A program made the position numbers and the translations under genes. From Flavobacteriales bacterium (GTDB taxonomy: Bacteria > Bacteroidota > Bacteroidia > Flavobacteriales_E > Vicingaceae), in the NCBI GenBank assembly GCA_905339165.1, contig CAJPFH010000004.1:94050-158049 (forward strand): DNA of 64,000 bases, in the 5' to 3' direction. The notes beneath the pieces were generated by a model. That model was not told the DNA's origin, did not search any database, and was given only the letters and a program-made list of their open reading frames with translations. Numbering within the stretch: position 1 is the first letter of the stretch; every line of letters begins with the position of its first letter. This document shows positions 54,538 through 62,767 of the stretch, piece by piece.

Positions 54538-56152
54538 TGTATTCTAATTTGTATTGGATATTATTCGTAGATTCATTAGAAATAATAAATGAATTGATAT
54601 CTTTCCCCTCCCCAAGTTTTTTTGCAATTTCTGCAATTGCATAACTTAAGACTACATTGATATCAACAAATGATGCTTTAAACGTAGGGCTCCAACAACC
54701 GGTGGCAACATAAAATGGTTGCTCGTTCGGTGAAAGTCGTTCATAAATACTATTTTTAATCAAATGAATATTCCCTTGACCAGTCACAGTAACAAACTGT
54801 TTTGCTTCGTTCGTTATTGAGAAATTAATGATAGTTCCTCGCAATTGCATTTTATCAAGCATAATTGATAAATACTTATCCGTTGTGCAATCAAAAATGT
54901 AATCAAAATCCATTAAATCAGTTTTTAATTTCTGATATTCTTTATTTGATTTAAGAATTGGCTCAACCTTATTTCTCGTTGTAACTTTTATAAATGGAGA
55001 AGTTGCTATAGCCATTTTTTCAAGTTCCTCCACTTTTGCAAAATTTGTACTGTTAAAGGCAAATTGTCCACGACAAATATTACCTGGTTCTATTGGATCG
55101 CCATCTCTTATTTCAATTTGTTTGCAGCCGCCTCTTACTAAACTTGTAAATAGTGTGCTACCAATTGCTCCAACACCAATAATTAAAATGTTCGCTTCAG
55201 TTAATTTATCGCACAATTTGCCTCTTCCAAATGTTCGGCTATACGAAGCATTTGATGACAAACACCATTGTACCTTATACCCAAGATCTTTTGGTTGGTA
55301 GATTCTTGGTGCTACTTTTTCTGCCTCATAAGGAAATTTGTCAAATAAAATAATGACCGTTTCCCAATGAATTTCTTTACCGATTGAGTTTGGTATATCA
55401 TAACCAACCATAAGAAAAAATGCTTCTTTGAAAAACGATGATTTAGACAGTTGTTTACTTTCTGTATGAATAAAATCGGTTTGTAATGGGGTCATTAATT
55501 GCAGAAGTTCTTTCCACTCCTCAATTGTTTGCCTACGGTAAAGTACCGGAGGTTTATCAAGATAAACCCATAAACCATCATATTTTTGATTAAGTGATTT
55601 ACGATAGGATTCTGACCACCTACACGACCGTCCTCCTAAATCCAAAGCGATGAAAGAATGTATTTTTTTATCACCACTTATTTTTTCATTAAGTACTCCA
55701 TAATGAAAACGACCAAATTTGTTTTTTGGTAATGGTTTTGTTTCATCCTCTTCAAAGATGACAGGAAAGGGTGCGTTTTGATAAAATGAAAGGTATTCAT
55801 AGTGGGCATCAACAGTTTCATTAATATAATAACGTTCAACCCAAAGTTGCAATTTTTCTAATTCCAACTCAAGTTTATCAGCAAGTGTTTTTGCTGGCGG
55901 TGCTGTTAAACAAAGCGAACCATCATGCATCTGATGTTGGTAGCCCAAAACATTTGTGCATTTAAAAATAATTTTTCCGGCAGGAAAATCAGGTGATACT
56001 ATCACATCAAAATTAAGGGTCTCTTTAGAAGTGCCTACTTCTATTTTACCAAAAAATGCATGCTCAGTACTTGCGGAAATTTCTTCCGCAAGTCTAAGCC
56101 ATGCTTTAGCAGCAATGATTTCATTAAAGAGTTTTAATTCACTTTTATCCAA
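54530..56152 (-). CDS. cap2: Cap2-like E2-E1 fusion (ThiF family)
   Basis: The 540-residue protein has an N-terminal E2-like domain with candidate catalytic C81 (HDGSLCLTAPP). The C-terminal ThiF/E1 domain has the nucleotide loop GVGAIG at 326-331, the adenylation segment DGDPIEPGNICRGQF and candidate catalytic C486 in ATGCWSPTF. In CBASS, Cap2 adenylates the C-terminus of the CD-NTase and joins it to a target, raising its activity. It overlaps the CD-NTase and Cap3 genes by 8 bp each, so the three are translated together. Confidence 0.9.
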   Translation of the reverse strand: MDKSELKLFNEIIAAKAWLRLAEEISASTEHAFFGKIEVGTSKETLNFDVIVSPDFPAGKIIFKCTNVLGYQHQMHDGSLCLTAPPAKTLADKLELELEKLQLWVERYYINETVDAHYEYLSFYQNAPFPVIFEEDETKPLPKNKFGRFHYGVLNEKISGDKKIHSFIALDLGGRSCRWSESYRKSLNQKYDGLWVYLDKPPVLYRRQTIEEWKELLQLMTPLQTDFIHTESKQLSKSSFFKEAFFLMVGYDIPNSIGKEIHWETVIILFDKFPYEAEKVAPRIYQPKDLGYKVQWCLSSNASYSRTFGRGKLCDKLTEANILIIGVGAIGSTLFTSLVRGGCKQIEIRDGDPIEPGNICRGQFAFNSTNFAKVEELEKMAIATSPFIKVTTRNKVEPILKSNKEYQKLKTDLMDFDYIFDCTTDKYLSIMLDKMQLRGTIINFSITNEAKQFVTVTGQGNIHLIKNSIYERLSPNEQPFYVATGCWSPTFKASFVDINVVLSYAIAEIAKKLGEGKDINSFIISNESTNNIQYKLEYNV

Positions 56153-57095
56153 AATCGTTGTTGTTTAATTTTTCAGGCTTACGATTTGGCGAAACGATAT
56201 ATTTATCATTCGATTCTTCACAAGGGAATTCTGTATTTTTCGGAAAATGCCTTTCAATACTCGAATCATTATTTTCAATATCCTGCAGCATCCACTTGAT
56301 ATTTTCAGAGATGTTTTTCTTTTCAAAATCCTCAAGTGCATCACTGACTACGTTATTAGAATTCCCTGGATCAACAAGGCTAACCGTTTCCACATTATCT
56401 CTTATGAACTCAAGGATGTACTTTAATTTATTCCAATTATCATTCGGCACAGTTCCTTTGTGGTCCTCTATAGCCTTGATTGAAATTAATTCTAAGAAAA
56501 AAGACTTCACATTAATATTATTTCTGCGTTTCCACACCTTTAATAATTTAATTCCATCTCTTGCTTCAGAATTGTCTCTAATTTTTTCAATCTGTTTTTG
56601 TATGTTACTTTTGATGCAGGAGGCTTTCTGAATTAATCCCATTGTATCGTTCACATAAAGATTGAGGTCTCCGTCCTTTTCGTAATCGTTTACCTCACGC
56701 CCGGGCACTATGTCAAGATAAAGTATCTGTCCATCTACCATAAACTCAAGCCCAATTGAAACCTTTTGCTTATTTACTCCAATTAATGTAGAATCCTTTT
56801 TACGATAATCCTGATCAAAATAATTAAAAATCTCAGTGAAGATTGTTTCAAGTGTGTCCGCTCCATTCTTTTTAAATGGAATTACCAAATCAATATCGAA
56901 CTTGATATTGACTGCTGTTTTTTTCTTGTAGGATCCTGAGTTAAAAGGAGAGTAAATTTTTCCTTTATACTTCTCAAGCAGATCGTTCTTAACTTCATCA
57001 CGCTTTGCACGATAATTCGTTATTAGCGTTTCGTTATTCTCGATATTATGTGATTTAAGCACACAGTCTAAATGTTGTTTTTTATTAGTTGCCAT
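56145..57095 (-). CDS. CBASS CD-NTase (cyclic oligonucleotide synthase) with C-terminal Gly
   Basis: ATG at 57095 gives 316 residues. The active site is GSYKKKT (G54-S55), FDIDLVI (D67, D69) and D128 in YLDIVPGRE. The helical C-terminal half includes LKVWKRRNN and DPGNSNNVVSDAL. The protein ends NNNDFG; a C-terminal Gly on a disordered tail suits adenylation by Cap2. The gene order CD-NTase, Cap2, Cap3 with overlaps is that of type II CBASS. Longer open frame upstream of the ATG is unlikely to be translated because it overlaps the preceding gene. Confidence 0.9.
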   Translation of the reverse strand: MATNKKQHLDCVLKSHNIENNETLITNYRAKRDEVKNDLLEKYKGKIYSPFNSGSYKKKTAVNIKFDIDLVIPFKKNGADTLETIFTEIFNYFDQDYRKKDSTLIGVNKQKVSIGLEFMVDGQILYLDIVPGREVNDYEKDGDLNLYVNDTMGLIQKASCIKSNIQKQIEKIRDNSEARDGIKLLKVWKRRNNINVKSFFLELISIKAIEDHKGTVPNDNWNKLKYILEFIRDNVETVSLVDPGNSNNVVSDALEDFEKKNISENIKWMLQDIENNDSSIERHFPKNTEFPCEESNDKYIVSPNRKPEKLNNNDFG

Positions 57096-57105
57096 TTTGC
57101 ATTTA

Positions 57106-57366
57106 TTAATTAATACTATATTTTTTGAATGGAATTCTGCTTGGATGAACATTTGCTAAAAACTTAACAATATCTGTTCTTCCGCTGTAGGTTGGAATGC
57201 CTCTGCTATTTTGAGCCATCAAAATAATTGGCATGTTTGGAAATACATGAGAAAACCCGTTACGGGTTTCCTCACGTTGAGATGAAAAGTCTAACACACT
57301 TGGCTTGACTACCACAATAGCAAAGGTTATACCTTGCTCTTTTATAACTGCACCATCGAACTGCAT
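57106..57366 (-). CDS. Conserved small protein of unknown function in the CBASS operon
   Basis: The 86-residue protein contains FAIVVVKPSVLDF, MPIILMAQNSRGIPTYSGR and DIVKFLANVHPSRIPFKKY, consistent with a compact alpha/beta fold. I do not recognise a characterised family. It sits 10 bp before the CD-NTase start and 11 bp after the DUF2188 gene, so it is part of the operon. Confidence 0.72.
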   Translation of the reverse strand: MQFDGAVIKEQGITFAIVVVKPSVLDFSSQREETRNGFSHVFPNMPIILMAQNSRGIPTYSGRTDIVKFLANVHPSRIPFKKYSIN

Positions 57367-57377
57367 AACACTTTCTC

Positions 57378-57599
57378 CTATCCTTTAATTGATCTTGGAT
57401 CGTTACCGTAAGAATTTTTCTCCCTTATCTTACCATCAGTTCCATGGATGACCAGTTCAGCTTGCTGGTTCTGTGCTATTTCTTTACCTACTTCAATAGC
57501 TTCCTTCTGCGTGCTTGTTATTTTTGCCGCCTTTTCACTTCCGGTTGATTGTACGGCCCAACCGTTGCCTCTCTTTGTTACATGTACTTGTTTAGCCAT
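57378..57599 (-). CDS. DUF2188 small protein, first gene of CBASS operon
   Basis: The 73-residue protein matches DUF2188 (HVTKRGNGWAVQSTGSEKA ... ELVIHGTDGKIREKNSYGND), a beta-hairpin-plus-helix fold. Its biochemical role is unknown; members are frequent beside restriction and other defence genes. Here it opens the operon. Confidence 0.85.
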   Translation of the reverse strand: MAKQVHVTKRGNGWAVQSTGSEKAAKITSTQKEAIEVGKEIAQNQQAELVIHGTDGKIREKNSYGNDPRSIKG

Positions 57600-57918
57600 G
57601 ATTACTACGTTTTTTATTTCGCTCCTAATAATTTTTCGGTCTACTCGAAGCTTATAGCCGGTTAATCTTTATGGTTTTTAGGGCTGGCGAAAAGAAATTT
57701 TTCAGTTTAAAAAAAATCCCTATGTTTGCGAACTTAAAAAAGTAACCCTGTTTCCGATTAACACTAAACAGGGTTTGTGCTCAATAATTAAGGGTTGTCA
57801 AGATTTAGCGGTCGTGTACAGCCCTTTTTTATTTATCGTGTTTTCGTGGCAATTGGTATGCCATTTCAAATTATTTACATTTTACTGCCATTTTAACATA
57901 TTTTAACATTTGATCTGC
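57600..57918. other. Intergenic region upstream of the CBASS operon
   Basis: The 319-bp stretch should hold the operon promoter on the minus strand, but I see no clear TAnnTTTG there. A terminator for the upstream TM gene is at 57744-57775. A plus-strand TATGTTTG at 57721-57728 has no gene to serve. Confidence 0.5.
57744..57775 (-). terminator. Intrinsic terminator after the TM gene
   Basis: AACCCTGTTT (57744-57753) pairs with AAACAGGGTT (57766-57775). On the minus strand this is followed by ACTTTTTT. It separates transcription of the TM gene from the CBASS operon. Confidence 0.75.
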
Positions 57919-58467
57919 TTAAAACTTCTGTAACTGATTTTTCAATTCATTTAATTCGCACTCCTCTGCGGTTATTTTATCTTCAATTATTTCTATCATA
58001 CAGAGTTTAAATCTACCTTTCTTATATGAGTAATCCATAAAATAAGATTCGGCTAATTTTAAAGTTTGATTAAAATCACCAAGTTTATTTTGTACAACAA
58101 TGGTAATGGAATAGTAAACAACGCCAACAATTCCAATAATCCACGAGATCGCCTCCCAAAAATCCATATTATATGTGGTGCAACATATCAATGCAAAGCC
58201 AATCAAAACAATTAAAGAAACTACTTTCGCAACTTTAAACCACTTATATGCACTTATCGTCAGTTCGTTTTTAATCTGCAGTAATTGTATTCTTTCATAT
58301 TTCAAAAAAACAATCACATCTTCTTTTTCCCGTATTCTCTTTTTTAGATTGTTACTATGTCGTTTTACCTTCTCATTCTCGGTAAAAAAATGCAGTACAA
58401 TCACTATTAGGATTGCCACCAGTATCAACCATACAGGCAAAGATTTTTTTTTGTTATTTTTTCTCAT
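57919..58467 (-). CDS. Three-TM coiled-coil protein, possible membrane effector
   Basis: ATG at 58467 gives 182 residues. A lysine-rich start (RKNNKKK) precedes TM1 (about 10-28), a charged coiled-coil region (30-70), TM2 (79-97), TM3 (104-125) and a soluble C-terminal tail. The layout resembles SLATT-like or other small TM effectors of nucleotide-signalling systems, but I see no diagnostic motif. It lies between the CBASS operon and the divergent HTH-peptidase gene, and its own terminator suggests a separate unit. Confidence 0.7.
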   Translation of the reverse strand: MRKNNKKKSLPVWLILVAILIVIVLHFFTENEKVKRHSNNLKKRIREKEDVIVFLKYERIQLLQIKNELTISAYKWFKVAKVVSLIVLIGFALICCTTYNMDFWEAISWIIGIVGVVYYSITIVVQNKLGDFNQTLKLAESYFMDYSYKKGRFKLCMIEIIEDKITAEECELNELKNQLQKF

Positions 58468-58501
58468 AAAATACAATTTTGGTTTACAAATATACAAAAC
58501 A

Positions 58502-58525
58502 ATATAACATCGTCAATCGTTATAT
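58502..58525. promoter_or_regulatory. Dyad operator candidate in divergent promoter region
   Basis: ATATAAC (58502-58508) and GTTATAT (58519-58525) form a perfect inverted repeat with a 10-bp centre, between the TM gene and the HTH-ImmA/IrrE gene. Such symmetry and position suit autoregulation by the HTH protein. Confidence 0.45.
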
Positions 58526-58684
58526 GTCATTTTGACAGAAAGCATGATTCCAAACATTTTTGTCACTAAATCATTACTATAAACAATTATATGTGCATAT
58601 TTGCCAACGAAATTATAAATTTTAATTCTAAATAACAACAATTTTGTTAACCGACTATCGTTAATACCCGTACAACAAGAAGCT

Positions 58685-59764
58685 ATGAATAATCAGAGTC
58701 AAATATTTTCTAATAGGTTAAAATCTGCACGTGTCCTAAATGGTTTATCTTTACAGGATTTGGCGGATAAATTAAAGGCTATCAATAAAAAGATGAGCAA
58801 ACAGGCCTTGCACAAGTATGAGAAAGGTGAAGTATTGCCTGATAGCGAAATGATTGGTCTTTTGGCCAATGTGCTTAAAGTTAGACCGGAATTCTTTTTT
58901 AGAGAACAAAATGTTGAATTGGGTGAGATTAATTTTCGAAAGCATAAATCGTTGCCGGTAAAGGAAGAGAATAGAGTGAAGGAATTTACTAGAGATGTTT
59001 TATCACGATATCTGGAGCTTGAAGAAATAATAGGTATTCAAAAACCTTTTGAAAATCCAATATCGAATTTCCCTCCGGTAACTAATTTTTTACAGGTAGA
59101 TGAGGCGGCACAAAAAGTGAGGGAGAAATGGAATTTGGGAACTGATCCAATCTATAATTTATTAGAATTACTTGAAGATAATAACATAAAAGTAATTGAT
59201 GCACCAATGGAAGATGGCTTTGATGGTTTACAAACCAATGTTAACGGTACTGTTCCTGTTATCGTGTATAATTCAAGTAAAATTAAAAGTCCCGATAGAA
59301 TACGTTTTACTGTAATGCATGAATTGGGGCACATGTTACTTTCCATTCCGGATGAATTACCCGAAAATGCAAAAGAAAAAATTTGTCATCAATTTGCAGG
59401 TGCAATGTTATTTCCCAAGGAAGCTGCATTAAAAGAATTAGGTAAAACCAGACACCGTTTATTCATTCAAGAATTAATGCATTTAAAAGAACAATATGGC
59501 ATCTCAGTTCAAGCATTAATAATGCGTTTAAGTGATCTATGCATTATAAAGGACAACTACCGAAGACAATTTTTTTTCTTTATTAATCAAATGGGGTGGA
59601 AAGTCGAAGAACCAGGAGAATATAAAGGTGAAGAAAAATCAAATCGTTTCGAACAACTATTGTATAGAGCACTTGCCGAAGACCTTATCTCAATTAGTAA
59701 AGCAGCAGGCTTAATGAATTTAAAAGTCTCAGAATTCAAAGCAAAAAGTTTAATGATTGGATGA
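58685..59764 (+). CDS. XRE-family HTH regulator with ImmA/IrrE metallopeptidase domain
   Basis: The 359-residue protein has an N-terminal XRE helix-turn-helix (about 8-70) and a zinc peptidase domain with HELGH at 212-216 and a downstream HQFAGAMLFP segment. Proteins of this kind act as antitoxins or as regulators that cleave repressors (ImmA, IrrE). It overlaps the following PIN gene by 4 bp (ATGA), typical of a toxin-antitoxin or regulator-effector pair. Confidence 0.9.
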   Translation: MNNQSQIFSNRLKSARVLNGLSLQDLADKLKAINKKMSKQALHKYEKGEVLPDSEMIGLLANVLKVRPEFFFREQNVELGEINFRKHKSLPVKEENRVKEFTRDVLSRYLELEEIIGIQKPFENPISNFPPVTNFLQVDEAAQKVREKWNLGTDPIYNLLELLEDNNIKVIDAPMEDGFDGLQTNVNGTVPVIVYNSSKIKSPDRIRFTVMHELGHMLLSIPDELPENAKEKICHQFAGAMLFPKEAALKELGKTRHRLFIQELMHLKEQYGISVQALIMRLSDLCIIKDNYRRQFFFFINQMGWKVEEPGEYKGEEKSNRFEQLLYRALAEDLISISKAAGLMNLKVSEFKAKSLMIG

Positions 59765-60270
59765 AAATCGCAATAACAGACGCTTGTATTTTCATCGACA
59801 TTTATGATTTGCAGCTCACTTCTAAATTTTTTGGTTTAGAGTTGGAAATACATATTTCTGTTGATGTGTTTGATGAATTATACGATGAGCAGCAAGAAAT
59901 GCTTCGTGCATTTCAGTCTGTTGGTAAACTAATTATTCATAATATAGAGAACCATCATCGTCTGGAAATAATTTCAGCATCTTATCCAAGATCTCTGTCT
60001 TCTACAGACAAAACTGTTTTATTTCTTGCGAAAAAAATTGAAGCAATGGTGTTAAGCAGTGATAAAGCTATTAGGCAATGTGCAAAAAATAAATGCATTG
60101 AATATCATGGTATGTTATGGGTTTTTGATAAGTTAATAGAGGCTGGTCTAATTGATTATAATTCAGCTATTACAAAAATTAATCAACTATTTGCAACAAA
60201 TTTTATCTATCAAAATAATGCCGAATTAAGATCAGAAATTGATAAAAGAATTGAAATTTGGTCAAGTTAA
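59761..60270 (+). CDS. PIN-domain protein, putative ribonuclease partner
   Basis: The 169-residue protein has the PIN acidic set: D7 in ITDACIFID, Glu in DVFDELYDE, Asp in LSSTDKTVLFLAKK and Asp in VLSSDKAIR. PIN nucleases are the common toxins of type II systems. The translationally coupled ImmA/IrrE gene upstream probably restrains it (inference). The pair is inside the repeat-bounded island. Confidence 0.82.
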   Translation: MKIAITDACIFIDIYDLQLTSKFFGLELEIHISVDVFDELYDEQQEMLRAFQSVGKLIIHNIENHHRLEIISASYPRSLSSTDKTVLFLAKKIEAMVLSSDKAIRQCAKNKCIEYHGMLWVFDKLIEAGLIDYNSAITKINQLFATNFIYQNNAELRSEIDKRIEIWSS

Positions 60271-60385
60271 ACAATACACAAGTAAAAAATCGTAGTACTG
60301 AAAAATATCTGATTCATAACTGTGGCTACTACATACAGCAGACTGTGTGCTGCAAGTTAACTGTTTGCACCTACTTTTTCATAGT

Positions 60386-60452
60386 GCAATAAAAAATCAC
60401 TTGTACTGCCCGTATACAGATATGCCTGTAAAATGTCAATAAAATTGCTGTT
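60386..60452 (+). repeat. Right direct repeat (attR-like), copy of the LuxR gene 3' end
   Basis: This is the second copy of the 67-bp sequence at 52318-52384. The two differences (CCT/CCG and ACG/ACA) are both synonymous in the LuxR frame, and the stop codon is kept. It closes the 8 kb island. Confidence 0.92.
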
Positions 60453-60479
60453 TGTAACATTTATTTGAAATCAATTTAT

Positions 60480-61736
60480 ATGCTCTGCTATAAATCATAT
60501 CACCCCAATTTAAAATTACTTGCTATAAATAATTTACTGCCTACGTATTACAAAAAAATAATTCCTGCATCCACAATATCTACATGGAAGAGTAAGCCGG
60601 ATTGTGTTAAAAGAATTGTTGGTATGGATACGTTTGCCTGCCATGAAGATTTTGTAAAAATAATTGAGGATTTAAGTACCCGAACCTTGTTTTTTAAAAG
60701 TGTGAGAATATTTTGGAAAGTGGTATCAACCTACTCATCTATTTTAAACTCTGCTGAGAACAAAAAAAAACTTTTTCGACTGAATATATCGGACATCTGT
60801 GATTGTATTGCTTTTGTTAAAAAAAGTATCGGATTGAAACGAACGTGTAAAGTTTTTAGTATCTCTACCAACCAGTATAGTTATTGGAAAAAATCAATTG
60901 TTGGTTGCAGCCACTCTTCATTGAATTTGTGCAGAAAAACGTATAACCATCAACTTTTAGAAACGGAAATAGCTACTATTAAACGCTATTTTACGGCTAA
61001 AGAATTTTTGTTTTGGCCGACATCTTCTGTTTATCATCAAATACTGAAAGACAAAGCGGCTTTCTTCTCTATTTCTACTTGTTACAATTATTTAAAACTG
61101 CTTGGTATCAAAAGGGTTTTACAAACCCACCGAAGAAAAAATCATAAAATTGGACTGCGAGCTTCTGCACCATTAGAAATGCTCCACATGGACGTGAGTA
61201 TCTTTAAAACCATTAATAATACAAAGGTGTATTTGTATGTTATCTGTGATAATTTCTCTCGTTGTATTCTTAATTATAAGGTTGCTACTAAATTTGATGT
61301 TGCACTGGTACTGGAAAATATCAGAGAGGTAAAACAATGGTATAAACTTCTGAAAAATACCGAGCTTATTGTGGATAACGGTGTTGAAAACAGAACTCTC
61401 TTATTAAATGAATTTTTAGATATTATTCATCTTAATAAATGCATTGCCCAACTTCATATTTCTGAATCGAACTCTATGGTGGAAAGCATTTTTCGTCAGC
61501 TGAAATACTATCATATTTATCCTAAAAAATTTGAAACAGCTTCCGATTTTGTGAATGAAATTGATGGTATAATAAACGAGCATTGTAACCGCCCTTTAAA
61601 TGTTTTACAGGGTTTAACTCCTCTTGAAGTGCTGCATGGCAAACTACCCAACAAACATCTTTTTAGAGATGAAATTACCCAAAGTAGATTACTTCGGCTT
61701 AAGGCGAATAGAAAAACGAATTGCAGAGCGTGTTAG
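60480..61736 (+). CDS. IS3 OrfB-type DDE transposase/integrase
   Basis: From ATG 60480 the product has 418 residues (TTG at 60465 would add five). An HTH-like region (FWPTSSVYHQILKDK ... YNYLKLLGIKR) precedes an rve integrase core with D in LHMDVSIF, D in LIVDNGVEN and E in SNSMVESIFRQLK. This is the DDE layout of IS3-like OrfB, in a single frame. I find no convincing terminal inverted repeats or separate OrfA, so it may be a domesticated or partial element. It lies just right of the island's right repeat. Confidence 0.83.
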   Translation: MLCYKSYHPNLKLLAINNLLPTYYKKIIPASTISTWKSKPDCVKRIVGMDTFACHEDFVKIIEDLSTRTLFFKSVRIFWKVVSTYSSILNSAENKKKLFRLNISDICDCIAFVKKSIGLKRTCKVFSISTNQYSYWKKSIVGCSHSSLNLCRKTYNHQLLETEIATIKRYFTAKEFLFWPTSSVYHQILKDKAAFFSISTCYNYLKLLGIKRVLQTHRRKNHKIGLRASAPLEMLHMDVSIFKTINNTKVYLYVICDNFSRCILNYKVATKFDVALVLENIREVKQWYKLLKNTELIVDNGVENRTLLLNEFLDIIHLNKCIAQLHISESNSMVESIFRQLKYYHIYPKKFETASDFVNEIDGIINEHCNRPLNVLQGLTPLEVLHGKLPNKHLFRDEITQSRLLRLKANRKTNCRAC

Positions 61737-61786
61737 TTCATTTATTTTTACTTTGTTTGTAGCGGAAAGTTGTAAAAAAGTTACGA

Positions 61787-61807
61787 TTTGTAGCTGTAAG
61801 CTACAAA
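61787..61807. repeat. REP-like palindrome A
   Basis: TTTGTAGCT-GTA-AGCTACAAA is a 9-bp stem with a 3-nt loop. It is nearly identical to palindrome C at 62747-62767 on the other side of the RAYT gene. Confidence 0.75.
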
Positions 61808-61877
61808 CAACTTTGACTTTGGGTTTTGGCGACAGTTCAATTTTTCTTATCTTTATGTGCCAAAGACAATTTTATTT

Positions 61878-62084
61878 ATGAAAACTATTCTACTTACGGC
61901 AATTGTTTTAATATCAGGTTTTACTTCTACTGATGTTGTTTATGTTTGTAATAGCGTATCAGCTACTAAATATCATCTTTCAAAGGATTGCAGAGGATTA
62001 AGCAAGTGCAAGGCTGAAATTATAAAGGTAAAACTGAAGGATGCTATAAAGGATGGGAGAGGACTTTGCGGGTGGGAAAAATAA
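61878..62084 (+). CDS. Small exported cysteine-containing protein
   Basis: ATG at 61878 gives 68 residues with a signal peptide (MKTILLTAIVLISGFTS). The mature part carries YVCNSVSATKYHLSKDCRGL, SKCKAEIIKV and GLCGWEK, four cysteines that could form disulfides or bind metal. Similar small proteins occur across Bacteroidota without known function. It lies between REP palindrome A and the RAYT gene. Confidence 0.7.
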   Translation: MKTILLTAIVLISGFTSTDVVYVCNSVSATKYHLSKDCRGLSKCKAEIIKVKLKDAIKDGRGLCGWEK

Positions 62085-62124
62085 ACTTGTAGCTGTGGTT
62101 AAAATAATTTGCAGTTCGTACTGG

Positions 62125-62167
62125 TTTGTAGCTGCAAATAAATATTTATTCTAACTGCAAGCTATGA
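62125..62167. repeat. Imperfect REP-like repeat B before the RAYT gene
   Basis: TTTGTAGCTGCA (62125-62136) and TGCAAGCTATGAA (near 62155-62167) are the two halves of the same motif as palindromes A and C, separated by an AT-rich palindromic spacer. Confidence 0.55.
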
Positions 62168-62195
62168 ATATCAAATTGTAAAAATTATTGATGTT

Positions 62196-62744
62196 ATGTT
62201 AGCAGGTGGTTATAAAATTAGAGATCAGCACGGTATATATTACCTCACTTTTACTGTTGTTGATTGGATTGATGTGTTTACGAGAAAATGTTACAAGGAT
62301 TTACTTTTGGATAGTCTGGAATATTGCCAAAAGGAAAAAGGTCTGGTAATTCATGCTTACGTAATTATGAGCAACCATATGCATTGTATTCTTTCCAGTA
62401 AAACAGGTAAACTTAGTGATACTATTCGTGATTTTAAATCGCATACCAGTAAACAAATTGTTAACTCCATACAAGAGGATGCTGAGAGCAGAAGGGAATG
62501 GATGCTTCTTCTTTTTGAGCGAAAGGGGCTGAAAAATATCCGAAATAAATCGTACCAGTTTTGGCAACAAAGTAATCATCCTATTGAACTGCATACGAAC
62601 CATTTTATAGATCAAAAGCTTGAATATATTCATAATAATCCGGTAAAAACAGGGTGGGTTGAAAAACCTGAAGAATACTTGTATAGTAGTGCTAAAAATT
62701 ATGCGGGCGAAAAGGGGTTGATTGAGGTGGAATTGATTTGTTGA
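62196..62744 (+). CDS. REP-associated tyrosine transposase (RAYT, TnpA_REP)
   Basis: The 182-residue Y1 transposase has the HUH-like motif MSNHMHCIL and the catalytic tyrosine in KLEYIHNNPVKTGWV, followed by EEYLYSSAKNYAG. RAYTs mobilise REP palindromes by single-strand nicking. REP-like palindromes lie on both sides of it, so this is a REPtron-type locus. Confidence 0.93.
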   Translation: MLAGGYKIRDQHGIYYLTFTVVDWIDVFTRKCYKDLLLDSLEYCQKEKGLVIHAYVIMSNHMHCILSSKTGKLSDTIRDFKSHTSKQIVNSIQEDAESRREWMLLLFERKGLKNIRNKSYQFWQQSNHPIELHTNHFIDQKLEYIHNNPVKTGWVEKPEEYLYSSAKNYAGEKGLIEVELIC

Positions 62745-62746
62745 GG

Positions 62747-62767
62747 TTTGTAGCTGCAAGCTACAAA
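62747..62767. repeat. REP-like palindrome C
   Basis: TTTGTAGCT-GCA-AGCTACAAA, matching palindrome A except in the 3-nt loop, starts 2 bp after the RAYT stop. Confidence 0.78.

Noticed and set aside
60465..61736. Complete insertion sequence around the DDE gene
   Set aside because: No matching terminal inverted repeats or target duplication found by eye; only the gene is called.
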